A stretch of 64,000 nt of DNA from Actinopolyspora xinjiangensis. GTDB lineage: Bacteria > Actinomycetota > Actinomycetes > Mycobacteriales > Pseudonocardiaceae. The position numbers and the translations under genes were made by a program. Shown one piece after another: positions 31,041 through 38,981 of this stretch (the first letter of the stretch is position 1; each line of letters starts with the position of its first letter). The notes under the pieces are model-generated. The model ran no database searches, had not been told where the DNA came from, and saw nothing but the letters and a program-made list of their open reading frames with translations. The DNA is taken from positions 124,001 through 188,000 of the forward strand of contig NZ_FNJR01000002.1 of assembly GCF_900104475.1 (NCBI RefSeq), written 5' to 3'.

Positions 31041-31440
31041 CGACGTCTCCCCGTACTGCTCTCGATACCGACCGACCGCGCCGCCGGTGACACCGGTTCG
31101 CCCGGTCGTCGGAATCGGTGGATGTTGCGGGCCTCGTCCGGCCCTCCGACATGTACACGTTCACGCTGCGGCCGCGCCCGGTCACGGGAACCGATCGACC
31201 GCGATACGGCAGCTTAGCCCACGAAAAGAACCGGTCAGGGGCGAAGTCTTCGACGGGTCCGGGCGCGTGTGACCGGCGCTGCGCTCGTGTCGGGGACGGA
31301 GTGGTTCGTCACGAACCACCTCGCGGTGCCCGGCGACTTGGCAGTTCGTTGCCGCATCGTTGTGAGAATACCGGCCGAGGCGGAGCAGCGGGTCGGCCGT
31401 CCCGTGGTCGCGACCGACAGAAAGTGAATTCAGTTCTTAT
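31041..31440. other. Intergenic upstream of kinase gene, with palindrome
   Basis: 400 bp between the start of the second kinase and the end of the next minus-strand gene. It should contain the kinase promoter. The only clear structure is the palindrome at 31301-31319; no gene is recognised. Confidence 0.5.
31301..31319. promoter_or_regulatory. Perfect 19-bp palindrome (operator or weak terminator)
   Basis: GTGGTTCGT-C-ACGAACCAC has 9-bp arms around one base. The short centre favours a protein-binding operator, but it could also fold with a 3-base loop and end the transcript of the gene at 31441-32217. Confidence 0.45.
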
Positions 31441-32217
31441 CTATTTCCGGGGCAGGTGGAACCGAGCCGCGTCCAACCGGACGCTCAGAATGAGGGGATT
31501 CACCTCGTCGGCGACCCGGAACGAGTAGCTGAGCACGATCCGTGAGCCCGCCGCGTCGCGCGCCGCCACCGTCGACACCACTCGACCCTCCGAGGTGAGA
31601 CCCACCTCCCGTGAACGTATCGACCGCAGCCCGCGCCAGCTCCGAACCACGTCCGCCCGCTGCACGTCTGTCATGCTCAGCGAGAGCAACCGCATGGCCC
31701 GTGCCGGCTCACTGCCCAGCAGTCGGCAGAAGTCGCGCACCACGCCGACCGAGGGCTCCTCGCCGTCCGGGGACGAGCGAGCGCGCAGCCCACCGGTAAC
31801 CGCGCTCCTGGCGGCGGGGGAGTCCGGGACGCTCCCGGAAGCGAGGTCCGACCGCCCGGTGCCACCGTCCGGGCTCCGCCCGGAAGAGTCGGCGCGTTCC
31901 AGCAGCAGGTCCACCCGCAACGCCGCCGAGCCCGATATCGCCGCACCCGAACGGTGAGGTGTCCCCGCCGTCCCCGGTGCCCACGGGGTCGAGTCGGCCA
32001 GCACCACGCCGAAGATCGTGGTGGCGCCCAACGCGAGCAGTGTGCCCAGCGCACCGGCCGTCAACAGCACCGGACGGCCGGAGACGTCCACCTCCTGACG
32101 CGGTTGTTCGGTTCCCGTTTCGCGGGAGTCGGCCCGTGAGGGCCCCGGGGCCTGTTCGATGCGGTCCACCTCGGGCATCTCGTCGGGCCGGTACCTGCCA
32201 CCTGTCGATTCCGGCAT
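31441..32217 (-). CDS. Membrane-anchored protein with NTF2-like extracytoplasmic region
   Basis: A 258-residue protein of unknown function. A cytoplasmic tail (1-47, rich in Glu and Pro) leads to one transmembrane helix at about 48-74 (PVLLTAGALGTLLALGATTI). An outside Ser/Gly/Arg-rich stalk follows, then a C-terminal globular region of about 100 residues beginning VGVVRDFCRLLGSEPARAMR. The layout and the spacing of that domain resemble the outer domains of the kinase at 27657-29330 and the next gene upstream, though sequence identity is low. The ATG at 32217 follows GGAAGGGA. It is 18 bp downstream of the 32236-33342 gene, so the two are probably cotranscribed. I recognise no named family. 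Confidence 0.8.
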   Translation of the reverse strand: MPESTGGRYRPDEMPEVDRIEQAPGPSRADSRETGTEQPRQEVDVSGRPVLLTAGALGTLLALGATTIFGVVLADSTPWAPGTAGTPHRSGAAISGSAALRVDLLLERADSSGRSPDGGTGRSDLASGSVPDSPAARSAVTGGLRARSSPDGEEPSVGVVRDFCRLLGSEPARAMRLLSLSMTDVQRADVVRSWRGLRSIRSREVGLTSEGRVVSTVAARDAAGSRIVLSYSFRVADEVNPLILSVRLDAARFHLPRK

Positions 32218-32235
32218 CTCGTCCCTTCCGAGAGG

Positions 32236-33342
32236 TCAGCGGTTTCCGGGCAGCTCTTCCACTGCTTCGTCGGCGATCACTCTTCCTCCCGGCCCGCCGA
32301 ACTCCAATCGCCGGTAGCGCGTGCTCGAACGGCCGTCGGCCTCGGAGACGCGCAGCTCGCTCACGGTGCTGTCACCTCGCACAGCGCTGCTGACGAGCTC
32401 GACCGACCAGAGGTGTCCGTAGCGCCGTTCCAACCCCGCCGGGCCGGTGCCGCGCAGCACTCCGCCCGTCATGCCGTACGCCTCGTGCAGTTCGCCGGCC
32501 CCGACGGCGGCGAAGTAGTCCTCCGTGACCTCGCGCATACCGGCGAGCGGGACCGTCGTCCCGTGGGGCGTTGACGGTTCCGCCGTGGTCGATGGTGCCG
32601 CCGTGGTCTGCGGGGTCGCTTCCCAGGCGGTGACGCTCGGCGTTGCCTCGTCGGAGGGCGCGCCGCTCGGTGGTGTGTCGCTCTGGAGTGTGCCGTTCGA
32701 GGGGGGGGTGTTCGGCGGTGTGCTACCGGGATCCGCGCCGTGCGTGGACGACGTCCCACGTGTCGGTTCCGCTGGAGCGGGGGTCGTCCGCTCCACCGAG
32801 ACGGGGGCCCGCTTCCCGGACGCGGCGACGACTCCGGTGTCCCGCCGCACCGATCCTCGCCGCGCCGTCCCGGTGAAGGGGGGTTTCGATGAGCCCTCCC
32901 CCGCGTCCGCGTTCTCGCTCGTGCTCCCGAGCCCCGGGGCGGGGGCGGAGGTGTGCCGGTCGGACAGCGGTGGGTACTCCCAACCACGGGGTATCTCCGG
33001 TGGTTCGGCCACGAACCGTTCCGGTGCCCGGCTCATCACGACCGCGGTGCCCAGCACGATCCCGCTCAGTGCGACCACGGCCGACAGCACCACGAACCAC
33101 GCCGCTCGACGCCAGGTGCGCGGCGGTGTGATGGAGGCGGGAACCATGCCGAGGTCGAACTCGCACAGTCCGCTCATCGGTTCCGTCGGCCGTTTCCCCA
33201 CCGTGGTCGCATCCGTGGCGTTCGAAGCGGCGGCGCGGTTCGGTCCCGTGACGCTGCGGCGTTCCCGACCACCTCGGGCAGCCGGTTCGTCCGCGGTCCC
33301 CCGGAACTCGTCCGACCAGCCGTTCGGGTTGCCACCGTCCAT
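32236..33342 (-). CDS. Membrane-anchored protein with Ser/Thr/Pro stalk and NTF2-like tail domain
   Basis: A 368-residue protein of unknown function. The cytoplasmic part (1-77) is followed by a transmembrane helix at about 80-104 (AWFVVLSAVVALSGIVLGTA). About 160 residues of Ser/Thr/Pro-rich sequence form a probable cell-wall-spanning stalk, and a C-terminal domain of about 100 residues starts MREVTEDYFAAVGAGELHEA. That start closely parallels the outer domain of the nearby kinase (VRDYFATVTEDTDEAWE). The ATG at 33342 follows GGAGGG. It lies 48 bp after the PIG-L gene and 18 bp before the related anchored protein, consistent with one operon. It may be a kinase substrate or co-sensor; this is inference from context only. 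Confidence 0.8.
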   Translation of the reverse strand: MDGGNPNGWSDEFRGTADEPAARGGRERRSVTGPNRAAASNATDATTVGKRPTEPMSGLCEFDLGMVPASITPPRTWRRAAWFVVLSAVVALSGIVLGTAVVMSRAPERFVAEPPEIPRGWEYPPLSDRHTSAPAPGLGSTSENADAGEGSSKPPFTGTARRGSVRRDTGVVAASGKRAPVSVERTTPAPAEPTRGTSSTHGADPGSTPPNTPPSNGTLQSDTPPSGAPSDEATPSVTAWEATPQTTAAPSTTAEPSTPHGTTVPLAGMREVTEDYFAAVGAGELHEAYGMTGGVLRGTGPAGLERRYGHLWSVELVSSAVRGDSTVSELRVSEADGRSSTRYRRLEFGGPGGRVIADEAVEELPGNR

Positions 33343-33390
33343 CGCGACCAGCCCTCCTGCCGTGGCCCGCCGGGATCTCCCCTCGGCGGC

Positions 33391-34131
33391 TCACTCGGTG
33401 TCGACCACCTGGAAAACTTCGGCCATCCGTCCTTTCGCCAAGCCGTGCCGCAGCGCGTTGCCGCGTAAGTGCTCACGCATCGCCTCCGACGACTCCGCCG
33501 AGTCCGCCCCTTGCGAGGCGTGTTCCGACAGGGCCGCCAGCTTGTCCGCGATCCGCTCGGTGACGTCCACCGCGTGGTTGACGCGTTCGGCGGCCTCGGT
33601 GATCCAGAGCTGTCGCACCGTCCACGGGTGAAGTCCCTCCCGGTCGAGCAGCTCCGGGTGCGCGAAGGGGTTCCGCGCGTCCGGGTACACCGCCGCCAGG
33701 GTGGCCTCCCCCACCGCGCGGTGGTCCGGGTGCGCCAACGCTATGCGGGACCAGTTGATCTCGGGGGAGTGCGTTGCCACGATCTCCGGGCGGACAGAGC
33801 GGATCACCCTCGTGATCTGCCGCCGCAGGGCCAGGTCCGCCGACACCCGACCGTCCTCGTGGTTCAGGAAACGCACGTCGTCCACACCGACCCGGGCCGC
33901 GGCACGGCGCTGTTCCGCGGCACGCAGTCGCCGCACCCGTTCGCGGGGGGCGTCCTCCGGAGCTCCCGCCTCGCCCGAGGTGCAGACGCAGTAGGTGACC
34001 GACGTTCCGGCGGCGGTCCAGTGCGCGACGGTTCCGGCCATGCCGAAATCGACGTCGTCGGGATGCGCCGTCACCACGAGAGCGCGTTCCGGCGCGGTGC
34101 CGGGCGAGTTCGGTGAATCGATCACGGTCAC
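33391..34131 (-). CDS. PIG-L family N-acetylglucosaminyl deacetylase
   Basis: A 246-residue zinc-dependent deacetylase of the LmbE/PIG-L family, related to MshB and Mca of mycothiol metabolism. Zinc ligands are in the N-terminal VVTAHPDDVDF and in ALAHPDHRAVG; the fold spans the first 200 residues. Substrates are usually N-acetylglucosaminyl conjugates, but its exact one is unclear: MshB and Mca are longer and have additional motifs not seen here. The GTG at 34131 is taken as start. It is the first gene of a minus-strand run that continues with two membrane-anchored proteins. Confidence 0.88.
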   Translation of the reverse strand: MTVIDSPNSPGTAPERALVVTAHPDDVDFGMAGTVAHWTAAGTSVTYCVCTSGEAGAPEDAPRERVRRLRAAEQRRAAARVGVDDVRFLNHEDGRVSADLALRRQITRVIRSVRPEIVATHSPEINWSRIALAHPDHRAVGEATLAAVYPDARNPFAHPELLDREGLHPWTVRQLWITEAAERVNHAVDVTERIADKLAALSEHASQGADSAESSEAMREHLRGNALRHGLAKGRMAEVFQVVDTE

Positions 34132-34263
34132 AGCCTAGGCAGCGCCACGAGGAGAACGGAACCGGGTCGCGACGACACGTTGGGTGTTCATCGCTGGGTA
34201 CGGCTACGCACCACCGGGGGATGTCCCGTCCGGGAGGCCGTTGTCACCACTGAAGCACACCAC

Positions 34264-34280
34264 CGAGCACGTGGTGCTCG
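34264..34280. terminator. Small hairpin between membrane gene and PIG-L gene
   Basis: CGAGCAC-GTG-GTGCTCG is a perfect 7-bp hairpin 112 bp past the stop of the gene at 34392-34709. It has no T-tract, so termination is only a possibility. The rest of the 260-bp gap shows nothing recognisable. Confidence 0.3.
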
Positions 34281-34391
34281 ACCGGAGGAGTCGGCGCCGA
34301 GGTCCGGCCGCCGCCGCTCGTGCGGACCTCGCGGCACGAACCCCCGCACGCCACTGACGTTCGTCCGGCACGAGTGAGACGGCGGCGTTTC

Positions 34392-34709
34392 TCAGTACCG
34401 GCCGCCGCGGAAGTCGGATCGCGTGCTCCCCAGCGCCTTCAGCGAGCCCAGTCCCACACCGCCGCCGAGCAGGATCGCGAACACGTCTGTACCCACGCCT
34501 CCCAGCGACAGCAGCATCGCCAGCAGGCCCAGACCGAGCGCGGTTCCCGCCACGGGAGCCCGGCGGCGGGCGAACCGGGCCGCGGGCTCGCCACCGGGGC
34601 GTTTGCGCGCCGCCGACGACAACAGCGCCAGATACCCCGCGTGCCCAACCGCGGCCAGCAGCGCCACCAGGGTGACCACGAACGCGATCACATCGATAAC
34701 CGTGCCCAT
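34392..34709 (-). CDS. Small membrane protein
   Basis: A 105-residue protein with two or three predicted transmembrane helices: about 4-31 (VIDVIAFVVTLVALLAAVGH), about 53-70 (APVAGTALGLGLLAMLLSL) and about 72-88. It ends in a basic tail (RSDFRGGRY). The ATG at 34709 follows GGAGGAG at 9 bases; the longer frame upstream crosses the divergent SDR gene and was rejected. No family recognised. It is divergent from the SDR gene with about 147 bp between. Confidence 0.78.
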   Translation of the reverse strand: MGTVIDVIAFVVTLVALLAAVGHAGYLALLSSAARKRPGGEPAARFARRRAPVAGTALGLGLLAMLLSLGGVGTDVFAILLGGGVGLGSLKALGSTRSDFRGGRY

Positions 34710-34820
34710 GCGCCCAGTCTCCTCCGAACCGGCCCGCCGGGGCCACACCGAATCGGCACGCCGACGGTCGGAAACTCCCACGACCATCGGATGCCGCAGC
34801 GAATTGCCCCTGTGCGGACG

Positions 34821-34850
34821 TTGGATAGCGACCGAAATCACCTTTAGGTT
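34821..34850 (+). promoter_or_regulatory. Candidate promoter of the SDR gene (leaderless)
   Basis: TTGGAT (34821-34826) and TAGGTT (34845-34850) are 18 bases apart, and the -10 box ends 6 bases before the ATG at 34857. No ribosome-binding site is needed if the transcript is leaderless. Confidence 0.5.
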
Positions 34851-34856
34851 GCAGGT

Positions 34857-35648
34857 ATGGGTGACAGTTCGGCTACCGGGGCTCGGCCGTCCGCCGAAGT
34901 CACGGTGGACCTTGTGGGCAAGCGGGCGCTCGTGACCGGAGCGGGCAGCGGTATCGGGGCGGCCGTGGCGCGGAAGCTCGCGGCGACCGGGGCCGAGATG
35001 CTGCTCGTCGACCGGGTCGCCAAGTCCGTGGAGCAGGTCGCCGAGGAGACGGGGGCGTGCCACACCGTGGCCGATCTGTCCGAACCGGACACCGTCGCCG
35101 AACTGGGCGAGAACACCGACATCGTGATCAACAACGCGGGGCTGCAGTATGTGGCGCCGGTGCACCAGTACCCGCCGGAGATGTTCCAACTGCTGCTGAC
35201 GGTCATGGTCCAGGCACCCTTCCGGATCATCCGAGCGGCGCTGCCCGGGATGTACCGCAACGGGTGGGGCCGGATCGTCAACATCTCCTCGGTCCACGGT
35301 GTCCGGGCCGCACCGCTGAAGAGCGCCTACGTCACCGCCAAGCACGGCCTGGAAGGGTTGTCCAAGACCGTCGCCCTGGAGGGAGCGGGGCACGGGGTGA
35401 CCTCGAACTGCGTCTGTCCGGGCTACGTGCGGACCCCGCTCGTCGAGCGCCAGGTCAGCGAGCACGCGGTGCGCCACCGGGTTCCCAGGGAGCAGGTGGT
35501 GGAGGACGTGCTGCTGTCCCGCACCCCGATCAAGCGGTTGGTGGAGCCGGAGGAGGTGGCCGAGCTCACCGCGTGGCTGTGCGGTCCCTCCGCCGTGTCG
35601 ATCACCGGTTCCTCGTTCGAGCTGGACGGTGGCTGGTCGGCGCAGTGA
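34857..35648 (+). CDS. 3-hydroxybutyrate dehydrogenase-like short-chain dehydrogenase
   Basis: A 263-residue NAD(P)-dependent short-chain dehydrogenase. The cofactor loop is TGAGSGIG (about 28-35), NNAG is near 96, and the catalytic Ser-Tyr-Lys set lies in NISSVHG and YVTAKHG. QYVAPVHQYPPEMF and CVCPGYVRTPLVERQ resemble bacterial D-3-hydroxybutyrate dehydrogenase (BdhA), which interconverts 3-hydroxybutyrate and acetoacetate. Related SDRs share these traits, so the exact substrate is provisional. A 20-residue N-terminal tail precedes the fold. The gene stands alone between a divergent membrane protein gene and convergent chorismate mutase. Confidence 0.85.
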   Translation: MGDSSATGARPSAEVTVDLVGKRALVTGAGSGIGAAVARKLAATGAEMLLVDRVAKSVEQVAEETGACHTVADLSEPDTVAELGENTDIVINNAGLQYVAPVHQYPPEMFQLLLTVMVQAPFRIIRAALPGMYRNGWGRIVNISSVHGVRAAPLKSAYVTAKHGLEGLSKTVALEGAGHGVTSNCVCPGYVRTPLVERQVSEHAVRHRVPREQVVEDVLLSRTPIKRLVEPEEVAELTAWLCGPSAVSITGSSFELDGGWSAQ

Positions 35649-35844
35649 GGGCGATGAGAGGGAGGTGGCGCGCTGTCCGACACGCGCTCCTCACCGGTCG
35701 CGGGCCACGCCCGTGTTACGGCGTCCTGGGGTCGGCACGGCCGCTCGGCCGGCCGCTCGTCGAGCCGGGAGCCCCGGCGGGAGGCCGCGTTCGACGAGCG
35801 CGGCCGGATCCGAGGACGTACCGAGGGAGGTCGGAGAATTCCGG

Positions 35845-36153
35845 TCAGTGCCCCAACCTGCCGCGACCGAGCCGCAGCAGGATCATCGCCAGTTCCCGCC
35901 CCTCGGCCCCCAGTTCGCGGTAGCGCGCCAGCACGTCCATCTCCCTGTTGTAGACGATGCGCGGACCACCCTCGGCCATCCGCACCGCACCCACCTGGCG
36001 GGAGACCTCGGCTCGCCGCTTGATCAGCCGCAGGATCTCTTCGTCGAGGTAGTCGATCTCGTCCCTGAGTTCCTCGACCGAAACGCCGTCGGCGGGCCAC
36101 TCGGAGTCGGGGGTTTCGGCACCGGTTCGATCGCTGTCCACGGTCGCGCTCAC
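35845..36153 (-). CDS. Chorismate mutase, AroQ-delta type
   Basis: A 102-residue chorismate mutase converting chorismate to prephenate for Phe and Tyr synthesis. It matches M. tuberculosis Rv0948c throughout: VEELRDEIDYLDEEILRLIK, RRAEVSRQVGAVRMA with the active-site Arg/Lys residues, YNREMDVLARYRELG and the C-terminal LLRLGRGRLGH. This short type needs the partner DAHP synthase (AroG) for full activity, which is not in the window. The GTG at 36153 follows GGAGG by 6 bases; the longer frame adds an unrelated tail of 55 residues. It is divergent from uvrD as in mycobacteria. Confidence 0.93.
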   Translation of the reverse strand: MSATVDSDRTGAETPDSEWPADGVSVEELRDEIDYLDEEILRLIKRRAEVSRQVGAVRMAEGGPRIVYNREMDVLARYRELGAEGRELAMILLRLGRGRLGH

Positions 36154-36443
36154 TTCGTCCTCCGGGTCGTCGGTCCCGGAATCCGACCCGGATGCGCAAC
36201 TGCCCCGGGTTCGGAACTCCGGGGCATCGTTCTTGGAGCTTACGCAGCTACGGACGCCGGAGTCCCGCGCCCGTAGAAAAACTGACAGCTTCGCGTAAGC
36301 ACACGGCCAGTCTGCCACATCCGGGATGAGCGCACCACCGCGCCAGGCATGGTTCGAAGGAGTGATGTCAGCGATGTCACGGCGAGGTGCGGAGGTCGGC
36401 TGCCCGTGGTGGCCCGGTTCCGAAACGGTACTCTGAACTACCG

Positions 36444-38888
36444 ATGAGCACCCTGTTCGACACCGCAGCCGACGGCCCCGTCCACCCCGGCGGAGCTTCC
36501 TCCTCCGGCAACGGAAGCGGCCCGACCGGGACTTCGCCCGCGGGGGAACAGCTGGTGGCGGAGCTGAACCCGCAACAGCGCCGGGCCGTGCTGCACAGCG
36601 GATCGCCGTTGCTGGTGGTGGCGGGCGCGGGGTCGGGCAAAACCAAGGTGCTCACCCATCGCATCGCCCATCTGCTGGACCAGCGCGGGGCGCACCCGGG
36701 TCAGATCATGGCGATCACGTTCACCAACAAGGCCGCCGTCGAGATGAAGGAACGGGTGTCCGAGCTCGTGGGGCGGCGGGCGAACGCGATGTGGGTTTCC
36801 ACGTTCCACTCGATGTGCGTGCGCGTGCTTCGCCGTGAGGCCAGGACGCTGGGGCTGTCCACCAACTTCTCGATCTACGACGCCGACGACTCGCGGCGGC
36901 TGATCACCCTGGTGGGCCGGGACCTCGAACTGGACTCCAAGCGGTACCCGGTGCGCACACTGGCCGCCCAGATCTCGAACCTGAAGAACGAGCTCGTCGA
37001 TCCGGAGACCGCGGCCGAACGCGCGGGCAACGACATGGAGCGCAAGGTCGCCGAGGTCTACGCCGCCTACCAGCGGCGGCTGGCCGACTCCAACGCGATG
37101 GACTTCGACGACCTGATCATGCGCACCGTCGAGCTGCTGCGCGACCACCCGGCGGTGGCCGAGCACTACCGTCGCCGGTTCCGGCACATCCTGGTCGACG
37201 AGTACCAGGACACCAACCACGCCCAGTACGCCCTGGTGCGCGAGCTGGTCGGCACCGAGTCCGACGAGAGCGAGGTCCCGCCCGCCGAGCTGTGCGTGGT
37301 CGGCGACGCCGACCAGTCGATCTACGCCTTCCGGGGCGCCACGATCCGCAACATCGAGGAGTTCGAGCGGGACTACCCCGAGGCGGCCACGATCGTGCTG
37401 GAGCAGAACTACCGCTCCACCCAGACGATCCTCTCGGCGGCCAACTCCGTGATCCGCTCCAACACCGGCCGCAGGGAGAAGCGGCTCTGGAGCGAGGCGG
37501 GCGAGGGGGAACCGTTGGTCGGCTACGTGGCCGACAACGAGCACGACGAGGCCGCGTTCGTGGCCGCTGAGATCGACCGGCTCGTGGACTCCGGCGAGGC
37601 CACCTTCAACGACATCGCGGTCTTCTACCGCACCAACAACCAGTCACGGGTGTTCGAGGAGGTGTTCATCCGGCTGGGACTGCCGTACCGCGTCATCGGC
37701 GGGGTGCGCTTCTACGAGCGTCGTGAGGTGCGGGACGCGCTGGCCTACCTGCGGGTGCTGGACAACCCGGACGACACCGTGAGCCTGCGCCGGATCCTCA
37801 ACGTCCCCAAGCGGGGGATCGGTCAGCGTGCCGAGACCGTGCTGGCCGAGTACGCCGAGCAGGAGCGCATCTCGTTCGGTGCCGCGCTCCGGCACGCGGC
37901 GCGAGGCGGGATCGAGCGGCTCAACTCCCGCTCCGCCCGCGCCGTCGCCGGTTTCATCGAGCTGTTGGACGAGTTGCGCGAGGTGGCGGCCGACAACGAC
38001 GTGGCCGAGGTGCTGCGCACCCTGCTGGAACGCACGGGTTACCGGGGCGAACTGGAAAGCAGCGAGGACCCGCAGGATGCATCCAGAGTGGACAATCTGG
38101 ACGAGCTGATCAGCGTGGCCCGGGAGTTCGGTGACACGCGCGCCGCCGCCCAGGAGAACTCGGAGTACACAGCGGACGGTTCCGGCGGAGGTGCGGGCGA
38201 GGCCGAGAACCCGTTGCCGGACGACTCGATCGGGGCCTTCCTGGAGCGAGTCTCGCTGGTCGCCGACGCCGACGCGCTGCCGGAGAACGGCGACGGTCTG
38301 GTCACGCTCATGACGCTGCACACGGCGAAGGGGCTGGAGTTCCCGGTCGTGTTCGCCACCGGATGGGAGGACGGAGTCTTCCCGCACACGCGTGCGCTGG
38401 GCGACTCGCAGGAGCTGTCCGAGGAACGCCGACTGGCCTACGTCGGTATCACCCGCGCCCGGCGGAGGCTGTACCTCTCCCGCGCGCTGATGCGTTCGGC
38501 CTGGGGACAGCCCGTCACCAACCCGGCTTCGCGGTTCATCACCGAGATACCGCAGCACCTCGTGGAGTGGCGCAAGCTGGAGCCGGAACGCTCCGCACCG
38601 CGCGAGCTCGGCGGCTGGGGTGCTCGCGGCGGCTCGGACTCCGGGTCGGGAGGTCCGGCCGGTTCGGGCGAGCGCGGCTCGCGCGGCGGTGGCAGCACGT
38701 CGAACTGGAAGAACGCCGTGCCGATCAAGCTGGAGGCGGGCGACCGGGTCAACCACGACAAGTACGGGCTGGGCACGGTGATCTCCACCGAGGGCGAGGG
38801 AGCACGGGCCACGGCCAACATCGACTTCGGCGACTCGGGAACCATCCGGCTCATGCTCATCGGCAGCGTGCCGCTGGTGAAGCTGTAG
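36444..38888 (+). CDS. uvrD: UvrD/PcrA-type ATP-dependent DNA helicase
   Basis: An 814-residue superfamily 1A 3'-5' helicase for nucleotide excision repair and removal of proteins from DNA; ortholog of mycobacterial UvrD1. Motifs in order are Q motif LNPQQRRAVLHSGSP, Walker A VAGAGSGKT, motif Ia TFTNKAAVEMKERV, Walker B ILVDEYQDTN, motif III VGDADQSIYAFRGA, motif IV VLEQNYRSTQTI, motif V VTLMTLHTAKGLEFP and motif VI RLAYVGITRARRRL. The C-terminal tudor-like domain (KLEAGDRVNHDKYGLGTVI) is the RNA polymerase-binding module of PcrA. The ATG at 36444 is chosen; a -10-like TACTCT lies 9 bases before it. Confidence 0.96.
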   Translation: MSTLFDTAADGPVHPGGASSSGNGSGPTGTSPAGEQLVAELNPQQRRAVLHSGSPLLVVAGAGSGKTKVLTHRIAHLLDQRGAHPGQIMAITFTNKAAVEMKERVSELVGRRANAMWVSTFHSMCVRVLRREARTLGLSTNFSIYDADDSRRLITLVGRDLELDSKRYPVRTLAAQISNLKNELVDPETAAERAGNDMERKVAEVYAAYQRRLADSNAMDFDDLIMRTVELLRDHPAVAEHYRRRFRHILVDEYQDTNHAQYALVRELVGTESDESEVPPAELCVVGDADQSIYAFRGATIRNIEEFERDYPEAATIVLEQNYRSTQTILSAANSVIRSNTGRREKRLWSEAGEGEPLVGYVADNEHDEAAFVAAEIDRLVDSGEATFNDIAVFYRTNNQSRVFEEVFIRLGLPYRVIGGVRFYERREVRDALAYLRVLDNPDDTVSLRRILNVPKRGIGQRAETVLAEYAEQERISFGAALRHAARGGIERLNSRSARAVAGFIELLDELREVAADNDVAEVLRTLLERTGYRGELESSEDPQDASRVDNLDELISVAREFGDTRAAAQENSEYTADGSGGGAGEAENPLPDDSIGAFLERVSLVADADALPENGDGLVTLMTLHTAKGLEFPVVFATGWEDGVFPHTRALGDSQELSEERRLAYVGITRARRRLYLSRALMRSAWGQPVTNPASRFITEIPQHLVEWRKLEPERSAPRELGGWGARGGSDSGSGGPAGSGERGSRGGGSTSNWKNAVPIKLEAGDRVNHDKYGLGTVISTEGEGARATANIDFGDSGTIRLMLIGSVPLVKL

Positions 38889-38940
38889 TCCCCGGCGGCG
38901 GGCGCGGGGACCGTCGCTCCGGCGCGGGAGCCCGGCGTGG

Positions 38941-38981
38941 CCCCGGGCCCCGCTGCCGCGAGATCCCGGGGCGCGGGGTTT
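38941..38981. terminator. Hairpin between uvrD and ABC permease
   Basis: A GC stem of 5 plus 6 pairs with one G-G mismatch (38941-38952 with 38967-38978) is followed by TTT on the plus strand. It overlaps the stop of the opposing permease gene by one base. Confidence 0.5.
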
